Shown: positions 45,028 to 54,532, numbered from the stretch's first letter. The stretch: DNA of 64,000 nucleotides from an uncultured Pseudomonadota bacterium (GCA_949283535.1 CASDTC010000008.1:1-64000), one strand, 5' to 3'. Notes: a model not told the origin generated them from the sequence alone. Numbers and translations: made by a program.

Positions 45028-45900
45028 TTATATTGTTCGTGTCGGACGCAATATTCCACATGCAACCGTACCAATTCCAATAAATTCAGAATTACTGTAT
45101 ACGCGCCACATGCCGTCATATGCATCTGTTTCAATAAATCCGCCATTTTTGTATAATTTCACAGATTTATCGTCCAGATTCAGAACCGGAATGTCCCCCA
45201 GTCCAAAATCTGTTGGTTCCAAGAATCTCTTGAAATCTGCACCATTATTAACCAGATTTTCCAAAAAATCAAGTTGTACAGCATTTTTTATCTGAAATCC
45301 GATACTTTCTGTGCGTCGTATCATATCAACCGTGGCATATGCACCACACAAATATGCAATATCCCGCGCCAGCGCACGCACATATGTCCCACGCCCGCAA
45401 CGCGTACGAAAGTGCCAAATATTCTCATTTACATCGATTAATTCCAGGCATTCAATATGTACGCGGCGTGCTGGGATTTCTATATCCGTGCCACGGCGTG
45501 CCAGTTCATATGCACGGCGCCCGGAAACATGCACGGCGCTGTATGCCGGTGGCGTTTGATTAATATCGCCAATTAATTGTGGCAATACCGATAAAACCAT
45601 ATCGCGCGATGGAATGACATCACTGTTTCGTATTGTTGTGCCGGTTATATCCAGTGTGTCTGTTTCAAAGCCAAACTGTAATGAAAATTCATATTCTTTG
45701 ATATTTGAACGCACATCTTCGACAAACGGAATCATTTTTGTTGCCGCACCCAATGCAATTGGCAGTATGCCCGATGCCATTGGGTCCAGTGTGCCAATAT
45801 GTCCAAATGTTTTTGCGTTAAATATACGCGCCACGCGCGCGCCGGCGGCGCGGCTGGATATACCGGACGGTTTGTCTAAAATAATCCAACCAGATGACAA
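45028..45900 (-). CDS. truB: tRNA pseudouridine-55 synthase TruB
   Basis: Makes pseudouridine 55 in the T loop of tRNAs. The 290-aa protein has [32 protein letters not shown] with the catalytic Asp, and [15 protein letters not shown]. The start is a TTG (45900-45898), one base after the stop codon of the upstream gene, with AAAAGG as ribosome binding site; no ATG lies nearby. Its natural T-loop target is altered (TTTGAGT) in the tRNA-Val of this window. Confidence 0.96.
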   Translation of the reverse strand: MSSGWIILDKPSGISSRAAGARVARIFNAKTFGHIGTLDPMASGILPIALGAATKMIPFVEDVRSNIKEYEFSLQFGFETDTLDITGTTIRNSDVIPSRDMVLSVLPQLIGDINQTPPAYSAVHVSGRRAYELARRGTDIEIPARRVHIECLELIDVNENIWHFRTRCGRGTYVRALARDIAYLCGAYATVDMIRRTESIGFQIKNAVQLDFLENLVNNGADFKRFLEPTDFGLGDIPVLNLDDKSVKLYKNGGFIETDAYDGMWRVYSNSEFIGIGTVACGILRPTRTI

Positions 45901-45901
45901 T

Positions 45902-46393
45902 TTAACGCCTTTTGATTTGATATTTTTCCCGCGCGATGGTTGATAAAAATTTATTTAATTCTGAACGGTTTTCTTCACAAACCGGAAACAATTGACGCAA
46001 GTTATGCATATTAATGACCGCATCTGTTATGCCACGATGTAATAAAATTTCACGATATTCACGGTTAACAATCCCACCACCATTTCTGGAATGCGAATCC
46101 ATCGGAACATCGGCATATACGCGACCAGACGCATTATCAATACGAACACTGCGCGCCGCAATAAATCGCGGTCCCCAACGGATATCAGATTCACAATAAT
46201 ATCCATCCATGACAAATTCCAGTTTCGCCCCCAATTGAAATTCTGGCAATCCGGTTGATAAATTACTGACCGTGTGGGGTGCCATAAAATTAAATTCGGT
46301 CAAGAATTCTTTTAAATGCGCAATATTATAAAATTCTTGATATCGCGGTTCATAAAACGGTGTTCTGAAAACAAAAACTGGTTTTAAATTCAT
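45902..46393 (-). CDS. Protein of unknown function, 163 aa
   Basis: Not recognised. No signal peptide or membrane helix; a soluble cytoplasmic protein with several aromatic residues, a predicted mixed alpha/beta fold and a short Lys/Arg tail. It is not RbfA, which is usually found next to truB. A GGGGGG site precedes the ATG. It lies between mutS (15 nt) and truB (1 nt), so it is part of a mutS-x-truB-rpsO transcript. Confidence 0.75.
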   Translation of the reverse strand: MNLKPVFVFRTPFYEPRYQEFYNIAHLKEFLTEFNFMAPHTVSNLSTGLPEFQLGAKLEFVMDGYYCESDIRWGPRFIAARSVRIDNASGRVYADVPMDSHSRNGGGIVNREYREILLHRGITDAVINMHNLRQLFPVCEENRSELNKFLSTIAREKYQIKRR

Positions 46394-46408
46394 AAATTAC
46401 CCCCCTGG

Positions 46409-48970
46409 TCATCCAAACAGGTTTAATTGTACCCGCCCCGCTGGTTGTGCGACACAATTTGGTTTTGTATTGTCTGGGGTTTTGGTATTGTTTTTTTCAC
46501 ATTGCATGTTTTCTGGCATTGTATCGTGCGCAATTTCATCACCACGCATTTCCAGTGTTGCCAATACATCTTCGGCACGGGTAACGACTGATTCTGGCAT
46601 GCCCGCCATTTTGGCAACCTGAATCCCATATGAACGATTTGCAACACCAGGCACAATTTTATGCATGAATATTATTTCATTATTATGCTCACGAACATCA
46701 ATTGTCAGGCACGATACATTATTTAATTGCCCAGCGCCATCGCCAACCAATGCGGTTAATTCATGATAATGGGTTGCAAACAATGTACGCGGACACATTT
46801 CGTTTAAAAATTCTAAGACCGCCTGGGCAATTGCCATGCCATCATATGTTGCCGTACCGCGTCCAATTTCATCAAAGATAATAAAAGACTGTTTTGTCGC
46901 ACGGCGCAGGATGTTTGCAGTTTCACTCATTTCCACCATGAATGTGGATTGACCCGCCGCCAAATTATCAGACGCGCCAACACGACTGAATAATTGGTCG
47001 CAAATGCCAATTGTTGCGCGGGTGGCGGGCACAAATGACCCCATATGTGCCAATACAACCAGTAATGCATTTTGACGCAGGTATGTTGATTTACCCGCCA
47101 TGTTTGGTCCGGTCAATAATGCAATCGGGCGCGCATTTAAATTGCAATCATTTTTGACAAAGTTATCCCCGCGGCTGCGCAAGACAAAATCAATTACAGG
47201 ATGACGCCCGCCAACAACATCAAATGCATTATCATCTGTGATTGTTGGGCGCGTCCAAGAATAACGATCGGCAACAATTGCCAATGAATACCATGCGTCT
47301 AAATCCGCCAATGTATCCGCCGCCGCCAACAGGTCATCGGATGCCGCGCGGATATGGTCAATCAAGCGCGAAATAATTTCAGCCTCTATCGCCGCCGATT
47401 TTTCCGCCGCAGATCGCACATCATTATCCAAATCAATCAGGCGCGCAGTTGTAAATCGCATGTTGCCCGCCATCGTTTGACGATGAATAAATCCAGATTC
47501 AGGCTTCATTAATATATCGGCGCGGGTGGATGGAACCTCTATAAAATACCCCAGGATATTATTATATTTTATTTTTAAGTTATGTATACCAGTGTCGGCG
47601 GCATATTGTGCCTGTAAACTGGCAATTGTTTCTTTGGCGCCATGTGCCAATGAACGCATATTATCCAGCGATACATCAAATCCAGCCCGAATTACATTAC
47701 CATCACGGAAAAATGTCGGCAATTCATCTGATAATGCCGAACGCAATTCCAACGCCAAATCATCATGTGTATGAATTTCAGAAAATTTTGCCGCAAATCC
47801 AGAATCCAGTTTTGTCCCCAAAACCCGCGCATTTGGCAGTTCAATTAAAAAATCTGTTATATGACGCATATCACGCGGTGTGCCACGACCAGATAACAGG
47901 CGCGACAAACTGCGCCCGACATCCGGCAATCCATCCAGCGCATTTGATACCGCGCCCATAACATCAGGATTTAATATTAAATGTCCAATATGTTCCTGGC
48001 GTTTGCGAATTTCATCAATGTCCCCAGATAATGTGCGCAAATATGCACGCAATTTACGCGCACCGGCGGCGGTCTTGGTATTATCCAGAACATCAACCAG
48101 GCACACCCCGCCATCATTTATTGGCGCGTCAATTTCCAAGCTTTTCCATGTTGCAGAATCAATTAATAATTGACGCCCAGATTTATAAACATATGGCGCA
48201 CGAAATGTTATCGCGGCACCGCGTTGGGTATTAAATAAATATCCCGCCAATAATGCAATTGCATTATCGCAATTTGTTGCACCATCCACAGGCGCATTAA
48301 CCACGCCGCCAAATACGCGCGATACAATCTGGTCAATATCTGTGCGATGATACAGTTTTTCATATACGGGCGTTGTTTTAAATACATCGCGCAAATGCAA
48401 AATATTTTTATCTTCGGCACAGGATTCTGGATAAATAACCTCTGCCGGGTTTATACGAACCAGGTCATCCAATACATCGCCTGTTTTGCCAACAAAAAAT
48501 TCACCCGTTGAAATATCGCATCCCGCAATATCAAATCGCCCATCGGGCATTGGTGCAACCGCAATTAAAAAATTAGAATTCTTTGGCGTTAATAAATTTT
48601 CATCGGTCAATGTCCCCGGTGTTAAAACACGGATTATTTTTCGTTCAATAAATTTATGCCCGCGCGCCTTGGCTTCCGCAGGGGTTTCCATTTGTTCAAC
48701 CAATGCAACACGAAAACCCGCCCGAACCAGGCGACCAAAATAGTTATCAGCGGCATGCCATGGAATTCCGCACATTGGTATATTTTCACCATCGCCATCG
48801 GTACCACGCTGGGTTAATACCAGCCCCAGGTTTGTACTGATGGTTTTGGCGTCTTCAAAAAAAGCCTCGTAAAAATCGCCCAGGCGAAACATCAGCAATG
48901 CATCGGGATTTTCCGATTTCATATCAACATATTGCTGCATAACAGGGGTTAATTTATTCTTATCCGCCAC
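46409..48970 (-). CDS. mutS: DNA mismatch-repair protein MutS
   Basis: Recognises base mismatches and starts repair. The 853-aa protein has the mismatch-binding domain with MFRLGDFYEAFFEDA (the Phe-x-Glu finger), the lever domains, and an ABC-type ATPase with LTGPNMAGKSTYLRQNAL, LFSRVGASDNLAAGQSTFMVEM, IIFDEIGRGTATYDGMAIAQ and FATHYHEL. The start codon is GTG (48970-48968); xseB ends 11 nt upstream. Confidence 0.98.
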   Translation of the reverse strand: MADKNKLTPVMQQYVDMKSENPDALLMFRLGDFYEAFFEDAKTISTNLGLVLTQRGTDGDGENIPMCGIPWHAADNYFGRLVRAGFRVALVEQMETPAEAKARGHKFIERKIIRVLTPGTLTDENLLTPKNSNFLIAVAPMPDGRFDIAGCDISTGEFFVGKTGDVLDDLVRINPAEVIYPESCAEDKNILHLRDVFKTTPVYEKLYHRTDIDQIVSRVFGGVVNAPVDGATNCDNAIALLAGYLFNTQRGAAITFRAPYVYKSGRQLLIDSATWKSLEIDAPINDGGVCLVDVLDNTKTAAGARKLRAYLRTLSGDIDEIRKRQEHIGHLILNPDVMGAVSNALDGLPDVGRSLSRLLSGRGTPRDMRHITDFLIELPNARVLGTKLDSGFAAKFSEIHTHDDLALELRSALSDELPTFFRDGNVIRAGFDVSLDNMRSLAHGAKETIASLQAQYAADTGIHNLKIKYNNILGYFIEVPSTRADILMKPESGFIHRQTMAGNMRFTTARLIDLDNDVRSAAEKSAAIEAEIISRLIDHIRAASDDLLAAADTLADLDAWYSLAIVADRYSWTRPTITDDNAFDVVGGRHPVIDFVLRSRGDNFVKNDCNLNARPIALLTGPNMAGKSTYLRQNALLVVLAHMGSFVPATRATIGICDQLFSRVGASDNLAAGQSTFMVEMSETANILRRATKQSFIIFDEIGRGTATYDGMAIAQAVLEFLNEMCPRTLFATHYHELTALVGDGAGQLNNVSCLTIDVREHNNEIIFMHKIVPGVANRSYGIQVAKMAGMPESVVTRAEDVLATLEMRGDEIAHDTMPENMQCEKNNTKTPDNTKPNCVAQPAGRVQLNLFG

Positions 48971-48981
48971 GATGAATCCAT

Positions 48982-49185
48982 TTATGCTTGTACTGGGTCA
49001 ACCTTTAATGTTTCGATTTTCAGTTCGGCTTCCTTTAACAATTGTTCGCAATATGCCTTTAATTTTATTCCCTGTTCATATGCGGCAACAGATTCCGCCA
49101 ATGGCAAATCCCCAGATTCCATTTTCTTTACCAGTTCTGTTAATTGCTTGTACGCATCTTCGAATGATAACTTTTTTTCGTCCAT
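48982..49185 (-). CDS. xseB: Exodeoxyribonuclease VII small subunit
   Basis: Small subunit that activates the ExoVII nuclease XseA on single-stranded DNA. At 67 aa it matches the family: LSFEDAYKQLTELVKKMESG, DLPLAESVAAYEQGIKLKAY and CEQLLKEAELKIE are the diagnostic helices. It heads the minus-strand operon with mutS, both being DNA-repair genes. xseA is not in the window. Confidence 0.95.
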   Translation of the reverse strand: MDEKKLSFEDAYKQLTELVKKMESGDLPLAESVAAYEQGIKLKAYCEQLLKEAELKIETLKVDPVQA

Positions 49186-49283
49186 TTTTATTCCTTGATT
49201 TATTTATGCAAACAATACACAACGAAACGCAAAAACGCAATTAAAATAAACTATTTTTAAATGAATTTTTATCACTGTTGTGA

Positions 49284-49289
49284 TATAAT
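49284..49289 (+). promoter_or_regulatory. Promoter -10 of the ABC transporter operon
   Basis: TGATATAAT, an extended -10, 28 nt before the ATG at 49318. No convincing -35. Confidence 0.5.
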
Positions 49290-49317
49290 ACCCGCTGAAA
49301 ATCAAGAGAGAATGCAT

Positions 49318-50061
49318 ATGAAAAATAAACCAGAAAAAAACCGCCCAACAAATATTATTTCGATGAATAAAATCTGTAAAAGTTTCCCGCTGGAAATGGG
49401 TGGCGAACAACAGGTTTTATTTGATATCACATTTGATGTTAACCAGGGCGAATTTGTTTCAATTATGGGACCATCGGGCAGCGGAAAATCCACATGTATG
49501 AATATTATCGGCGCCCTGGATACACCAACCAGTGGGACATATAAACTGTATGGAAATGATGTTGCAAACCTGTCTGATGATGAATTGGCGATAATCAGAA
49601 ATGAATATATCGGATTTGTGTTCCAGCAATTTAACCTGTTATCAAAACGCAGTGTATTGGACAATGTTATGTTGCCATTGATGTATCGTGGATTGCCCAT
49701 GGATGAACGCGTGCGTCGCGCGCGGGAAATGTTAAAACGCGTTGGATTGGAAAAATTCGAAACATATTTACCAAACCAATTATCCGGCGGTATGAAACAG
49801 CGTGTGGCAATCGCACGCGCACTGGCGGGCGATCCAAAATTAATTCTGGCGGATGAACCAACCGGCGCGCTGGACAGTAAAATGGGAAATGATATTTTAA
49901 CATTCTTGAAACAATTAAATAAAGATATGGGTATTACAATCGTTATGATTACCCACGAATTTGAAATTGCACAATATTCTGACCGTCTGATTCATATATA
50001 CGATGGACGCATAACATATGATGGACGCGTGCCACGCGATGAACGGGTTTTACAAAAATAA
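49318..50061 (+). CDS. MacB/LolD-type ABC transporter ATPase
   Basis: ATG at 49318 has AGAGAG 7 nt upstream; ATG at 49312 and a longer frame are less likely. The 247-aa protein has Walker A GPSGSGKST, the Q loop FQQFNLL, signature LSGGMKQRVAIARALA, Walker B LILADEPTGALDS and ITHEF. The MacB/LolD branch is indicated by the short size and NLLSKRSVLDNVMLPLMYRG. The partner permease follows after 28 nt. In classical MacB the ATPase and permease are fused; here they are separate. Confidence 0.92.
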   Translation: MKNKPEKNRPTNIISMNKICKSFPLEMGGEQQVLFDITFDVNQGEFVSIMGPSGSGKSTCMNIIGALDTPTSGTYKLYGNDVANLSDDELAIIRNEYIGFVFQQFNLLSKRSVLDNVMLPLMYRGLPMDERVRRAREMLKRVGLEKFETYLPNQLSGGMKQRVAIARALAGDPKLILADEPTGALDSKMGNDILTFLKQLNKDMGITIVMITHEFEIAQYSDRLIHIYDGRITYDGRVPRDERVLQK

Positions 50062-50089
50062 ATATTATAAATAATAGCAGGCAAAAAAT

Positions 50090-51307
50090 ATGACATTTAA
50101 CGATATTTTAAAAGAATCTTGGCTGTCAATCAGTGGAAATAAAGTTCGATCGTTTTTAACCGTTTTGGGCATCATTATTGGTGTTATGGCGGTGGTGATT
50201 ATGGTTGCGGTTGGCGAAACAGTATCTAAACAGGTCAGCGACCAGTTTTCATCACTGGGGACGAATACCATAACCATACGCGCCGGCGCGGCACAAAGCG
50301 CGGGTGTACGCACAGGAAACAGACAAACACTGACCATCGATGATGCCGAATTTATCGGTCAATTGCCCGATGTTGCGGCATACAGCCCTATACAAAACGC
50401 ATCTGCCCAGGTTATTTATGGCAACCAAAACTGGGCAACATCAATGGTGGGCGCGTATCCCGGATATGAACAGGTGCAAAATCTGGAAATGGAATACGGA
50501 ACTTTCTTTAACCAGGCGGCGGTACGAAATGGGTCAACATACGCAATTATTGGTCCCCAAACCGCCGAAGAACTGCAAATGCCTGAAAACCCGGTTGGTG
50601 AAATTATTCGTGTACAAAATATGCCGTTTACCATTATTGGCATGACGCGCGAACGCGGTGATTCTGGGATGTTCAGCCAAGACGACATGATTATAATTCC
50701 AATCACCACATTGAAAAAGCGTCTGCAAGGCAGCCGGTTTCCAAATTCGGTCAGTACCGTGACATTGAAATTAAATGAAAATGCAGATAACGCGTTGGTA
50801 ATTGAACAAATAACCGCCCTGTTGCGCGATCGGCATAAATTGGCAGATGACGAAGCTGATGATTTCCAAATCATGGATATGAAACAAATGATGGAGGCGA
50901 TGGATACCGTCACCGGATACATGACAATGTTGTTAATCGCAATCGCGGCGGTATCGCTGTTGGTGGGATCAATCGGAATTATGAACATGATGTTGGTATC
51001 AGTTGCAGAACGCACACGCGAAATCGGCATACGCAAAGCCATTGGCGCGCGCGAACGGCATATCGTTATTCAATTCTTGTCCGAAGCACTGTTGATATCT
51101 TTCATTGGTTCCATGGTCGGGTTGATATTCGGGGTTGGTCTGTCCCAGGGGATTGGGCGTTTTGTTATGGGATATGATGTGCCGTTCAGTATATGGCCGG
51201 TGGTGGTATCGGTATCTGTGGCGGTTGTTGTGGGTCTGGCGTCGGGGGTTATGCCCGCGATGAAGGCGGCAAAACTGAACCCAATTGACAGTCTGCGTTA
51301 TGAATAA
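50090..51307 (+). CDS. MacB-type ABC transporter permease (FtsX fold)
   Basis: 405 aa: first transmembrane helix (KVRSFLTVLGIIIGVMAVVI), a large periplasmic MacB_PCD domain (residues about 50-260), then three C-terminal helices of the FtsX domain (MTMLLIAIAAVSLLVGSIGI, MNMMLVSVAERTREIGIRKA). The motif NMMLVSVAERTREIG with KAIGARERHI is characteristic. With the upstream ATPase it forms an inner-membrane mechanotransmission pump that would work with a MacA adaptor and TolC; homologues of both lie at 59.8-62.3 kb. Confidence 0.92.
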   Translation: MTFNDILKESWLSISGNKVRSFLTVLGIIIGVMAVVIMVAVGETVSKQVSDQFSSLGTNTITIRAGAAQSAGVRTGNRQTLTIDDAEFIGQLPDVAAYSPIQNASAQVIYGNQNWATSMVGAYPGYEQVQNLEMEYGTFFNQAAVRNGSTYAIIGPQTAEELQMPENPVGEIIRVQNMPFTIIGMTRERGDSGMFSQDDMIIIPITTLKKRLQGSRFPNSVSTVTLKLNENADNALVIEQITALLRDRHKLADDEADDFQIMDMKQMMEAMDTVTGYMTMLLIAIAAVSLLVGSIGIMNMMLVSVAERTREIGIRKAIGARERHIVIQFLSEALLISFIGSMVGLIFGVGLSQGIGRFVMGYDVPFSIWPVVVSVSVAVVVGLASGVMPAMKAAKLNPIDSLRYE

Positions 51308-51334
51308 AAAAAACGCCCCGTGGGGCGTTTTTTA
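51306..51334 (+). terminator. Terminator after the ABC permease
   Basis: AAACGCCCC-GT-GGGGCGTTT followed by a T run. Confidence 0.9.
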
Positions 51335-51390
51335 TTGTCTGTATGTGGCATAAATACACCAAAACACTGGCATTTATAAAATTATTAGTA

Positions 51391-51396
51391 TATAAT
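51391..51396 (+). promoter_or_regulatory. Promoter -10 of leader RNA 2
   Basis: Perfect TATAAT at 51391-51396 with CTGGCA (51367-51372) as a -35 candidate at 18-bp spacing. Start expected near 51402, at the first hairpin of the structured leader. Confidence 0.6.
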
Positions 51397-51401
51397 ACGC
51401 G

Positions 51402-51618
51402 GTGAACCTGATTTAGAAGGTTCGGGGCATTAAACAGCCTCCTCTAGTCGGTGCAGATTGCACCATAACGTAATTTGCGGTGCATATTTGCATCGCGGTT
51501 CCCCGAATATGGTCGGGGTGCTGGTGGTTATACAACAGGATTTTCCAAAAGCCACCAGGTCGACTAGAGCGATTGTTTAACACCCCGACCATCAAGTTTT
51601 TTGATGGTCTTTGTTTTT
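51402..51618 (+). ncRNA. Structured leader RNA 2 with conditional terminator
   Basis: Hairpin GAACCT/AGGTTC (51404-51423), then CGGGG (51423-51427) pairing CCCCG (51583-51587), TTAAACA (51430-51436) pairing TGTTTAA (51574-51580) and CTCTAGTCG (51442-51450) pairing CGACTAGAG (51561-51569). Inside lie GGTGCA/TGCACC, GCG-TGCA/TGCA-CGC, CCCCGA/TCGGGG and CTGGTGG/CCACCAG hairpins. A terminator GACCATCAA/TTGATGGTC with T-rich tail ends it (51587-51618). ATGGTCGGGGTG (51509-51520) can instead pair with CACCCCGACCAT (51581-51592), breaking both P1 and terminator. Same layout as the element at 44205-44355. Confidence 0.65.
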
Positions 51619-51636
51619 AATTACACGGGGACTGAA

Positions 51637-51987
51637 ATGGCGGGGAAAAAGTTTGTACCATCACAAATGGATATTTGCATTGGTGAAATGATTAATTTAA
51701 TGCGCAATAAATTTGGCATGTCGCAAAATGATTTAGCCGCACATCTGGGGGTATCTTTTCAACAAGTGCAAAAATATGAATCCGCGGGAAATCGTATATC
51801 GGCATCGCGGTTGCATCAAATTGCCGATGTTTTCCAGATTCCAGTTGCGCGATTCTTTAATGAAATTGATAATGGTCTGTTGATTGATGATGCAGTGCGA
51901 AAAATGTTAAAACAATTTTTGGCACTGGGGACAGATGACCGGCGATATATTTTAAAACTGATTCAACGATTGGCGCACAGCGCATAA
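51637..51987 (+). CDS. XRE-family transcriptional regulator, 116 aa
   Basis: ATG at 51637 has GGGGAC upstream; an upstream frame runs through the terminator. Residues about 10-75 form a typical Cro/CI HTH (IGEMINLMRNKFGMSQNDLA, AHLGVSFQQVQKYESAGNRI, SASRLHQIADVFQIPVARFF). This pattern is very like a conserved alphaproteobacterial XRE family (SQEKLGxxLGxxFQQxQKYExG). Regulator of unknown targets. The gene follows leader RNA 2 and ends with its own terminator, so it is a monocistronic unit under probable RNA-level control. Confidence 0.88.
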   Translation: MAGKKFVPSQMDICIGEMINLMRNKFGMSQNDLAAHLGVSFQQVQKYESAGNRISASRLHQIADVFQIPVARFFNEIDNGLLIDDAVRKMLKQFLALGTDDRRYILKLIQRLAHSA

Positions 51988-52003
51988 AACCGGACATCAT
52001 TAA

Positions 52004-52034
52004 TTAAAAAATCCCGCGATACGCGGGACTTTTA
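52004..52034. terminator. Terminator between the XRE gene and gpsA
   Basis: AATCCCGCG-AT-ACGCGGGACTTTT; A-rich on the left, T-rich on the right. Suits the XRE gene and probably the convergent gpsA. Confidence 0.8.
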
Positions 52035-52052
52035 TTTGCGTTGCATTTCTAT

Positions 52053-52919
52053 TTATGCCAAACCCATTTTCTGGCGCATTTGGGTTAATACCGGAACCGC
52101 AATCCCCATTTCTGTGGCACGGTTTATTAATCCATTCAGGGCAAATATCCCCTCGACCGTGCCGGCGGGCTGTTCACCACGCGCAATTGCCATGCCACCG
52201 GCAAAATTGCGACTGGTTGCCGATGTCGCAGACAGGAACAAGTCCCCTATTCCGCATAAATCTAAAAACGAACGCATTTTTGCCCCGCATGCCAGCCCCA
52301 GATTCATCACTTCGTTCCAGGCGCGTGTAAATATCATTGCGCGTTCGTTTTCGCCGGACGCCGCAATTGAATTATATCCGCATATTAATGCAACCGCGTT
52401 TTTACCAACCCCGCACATTTCCGTTCCGATTACATCATCACTGGGGTTTAAATACAGTAATCTTAAAATCTGGGAACCAATTTCAATCGCGCGTGGCGAT
52501 CCCGCCAATGTAGATCCGGTGGGGACGCCGCGGGCAACCTCTGCCGCGAATTGGGGACCAGATAACACACCATAATCGGATACATCCGGTAATTCAGACG
52601 CAATTATTTCCGACATAAAATCACCCGTTGCGGGTTCCGCGCCCTTGGTACATACAATTATTGGCTGATTGTTATAATATTCCCGCGCCATACGCACTGT
52701 TTCACGAAAATATGCCGCCGGGGTCACAATTAACCATGCATCACAATCACCCATACGCGACATATCATGCGTTATTTGAATGTTTTTCGGCATTTCAACA
52801 TCGTCAAATTCTTTATATTTTCCATCATACGACCATAATATAACATCCGTGCCACCGCGCGCGGTTATAATCGACAGCGCCGTACCCCATGCGCCGGCAC
52901 CAATAACACCAACAATCAT
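52053..52919 (-). CDS. gpsA: Glycerol-3-phosphate dehydrogenase [NAD(P)+]
   Basis: Makes sn-glycerol-3-phosphate from dihydroxyacetone phosphate for phospholipid synthesis. The 288-aa protein shows the nucleotide-binding GAGAWGTALS, VCTKGAEP, LSGPQFAAEVARGVPTG, and VGKNAVALICGYN with the catalytic Lys, plus FLDLCGIGDLFLSATSATSRN. It is shorter than the usual 330 aa, ending soon after the substrate domain. The stop codon precedes a terminator; the start overlaps the upstream TPR gene by 4 nt. Confidence 0.95.
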   Translation of the reverse strand: MIVGVIGAGAWGTALSIITARGGTDVILWSYDGKYKEFDDVEMPKNIQITHDMSRMGDCDAWLIVTPAAYFRETVRMAREYYNNQPIIVCTKGAEPATGDFMSEIIASELPDVSDYGVLSGPQFAAEVARGVPTGSTLAGSPRAIEIGSQILRLLYLNPSDDVIGTEMCGVGKNAVALICGYNSIAASGENERAMIFTRAWNEVMNLGLACGAKMRSFLDLCGIGDLFLSATSATSRNFAGGMAIARGEQPAGTVEGIFALNGLINRATEMGIAVPVLTQMRQKMGLA

Positions 52920-54532
52920 TTTAATTTCCTTAATTTCTTTTGTAATTCTGGGACGATTACCAATCCATCATCAGATAAATCAATCGCGCGCAGATACGCA
53001 TCACGCGCCAATCTGTCGTCCCCCAGCGCAACATATAAATCACCCAAGTGTTCAAATAATGATGAACACGATGCCGCAACATCAGCAACACGCGCAATTA
53101 CATCCAATGCTGGTTCTGCACCTTCGCGAACAGTTATAACAACACCCAATGTATCCCATGCCATTATGTCGGTTGGATCCTGGCGTATTAATGTCATGGC
53201 GTAATCATATGCATCTTCGATATTACGACCACGCGCCGCCCATATTTTTGCCTGTAATGCCAATATTTCACCATCCAGTGGCAAAACAGTTGACGCATCA
53301 TGTAAATCAGACTGGGCATCGTCATAATCGCCAAACATGTAATAAATGTGCGCCCTGCTCTTTAAGAAAAATGCACGCCCAAGCTCATTCAAGTTTTCAT
53401 CATCCAACGCCATATTAACAGTCCGCAATGCCGCACGGCGATTGCCATGCTGAATATTATACGCAATCAGTTTATTGACCGCCGGTACAAACAGCGGATT
53501 ATTTTTAACAACATCGCGGACGGCATCAATATCATTATTCTTTTCCGCCATACGCAATGCCGCAAATGAATAAAATGGACTGTCCGAACTGATTTGACCA
53601 AAATACAGGGCATAATCACCGGTATTGTTATAAAAAAACTGTCCCAGGTAATAATTTACCGCATCAGAATCATTGCCAAAATTTGGTCCGGTTAATTCAG
53701 CAAATCGTAACAATAATATCGATAAATCAGAATACATCATTATCTGGGTATGCGATACAGTTTGAACCAAACTGAACGCTAATTCATTCTTTAACCCAGA
53801 ATACACCGACCAATCAGGAATATTTTCAAATTCCAACATAAACATCCCGCCCGGTCGCGCAGTGAATTCATCATGTAATTTTTCGGCATTTTCTGTCATA
53901 TCGTGCGCACGATAAAACGACATTAAATACAAATAATCATTTATATTTAAAAAATCAATTCCAACATCTGCGAATGATTCCGCCGCCTGGTCGATATCAC
54001 CGGTTTCTGCATAAATTTGACCGCTGATAAAATTTTGCCACGACGCGTTTGTCGGTAAAGTTTTAATGAATTTTAATGCGTCTTTTGTGCGATCTGTTGC
54101 AACAGATGCCCATATGCGCAACGGCGCCGCCAACGCAGATTCATCTTTCTTGTGTCGTTTATATAATTCATCCCATTTGTCATTCTGAACCAAATATGCA
54201 TCATATATTAATCGCGGTGCCGCGGTCTTTTCTTCTTCCAGAATAAAAACCTGGTCTGGCATGCGACCACTTAAAAAATCAGATAAAAATTTGGTCGTTT
54301 GAACGGTTGAATAATCAGTGTCTGTTAATTGCGCCGCAAATTTTGACGCATTGTCAAAATCATTAACATATATCGCATGCTGTGCCGCCAAGAATGCACC
54401 AAATTGACTGGTGGGATATTGATAACTTTGCGTTGCATAATTCCTGTGACAGGCATACCAAATCGCACCGCCCGTCACAATTATGACGGCAATTAACGCG
54501 GCGCCAATAAATAAAGTTTCTGTTTTTCTCAT
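52916..54532 (-). CDS. Membrane-anchored TPR protein, 538 aa
   Basis: One N-terminal transmembrane helix (about residues 8-27, FIGAALIAVIIVTGGAIWYA) followed by a long all-helical region with tetratricopeptide-like repeats, clearest near the C-terminus (RAHIYYMFGDYDDAQSDLHD, LFEHLGDLYVALGDDRLARD). The bulk should be periplasmic. Function not recognised; TPR proteins of this shape act as scaffolds in envelope assembly. Shares a transcript with gpsA (4-nt overlap) and is divergent from rsmG. Confidence 0.82.
   Translation of the reverse strand: MRKTETLFIGAALIAVIIVTGGAIWYACHRNYATQSYQYPTSQFGAFLAAQHAIYVNDFDNASKFAAQLTDTDYSTVQTTKFLSDFLSGRMPDQVFILEEEKTAAPRLIYDAYLVQNDKWDELYKRHKKDESALAAPLRIWASVATDRTKDALKFIKTLPTNASWQNFISGQIYAETGDIDQAAESFADVGIDFLNINDYLYLMSFYRAHDMTENAEKLHDEFTARPGGMFMLEFENIPDWSVYSGLKNELAFSLVQTVSHTQIMMYSDLSILLLRFAELTGPNFGNDSDAVNYYLGQFFYNNTGDYALYFGQISSDSPFYSFAALRMAEKNNDIDAVRDVVKNNPLFVPAVNKLIAYNIQHGNRRAALRTVNMALDDENLNELGRAFFLKSRAHIYYMFGDYDDAQSDLHDASTVLPLDGEILALQAKIWAARGRNIEDAYDYAMTLIRQDPTDIMAWDTLGVVITVREGAEPALDVIARVADVAASCSSLFEHLGDLYVALGDDRLARDAYLRAIDLSDDGLVIVPELQKKLRKLK

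Noticed and set aside
45902..46393. RbfA, expected next to truB
   Set aside because: The sequence lacks the KH-like RbfA motifs and does not resemble it.
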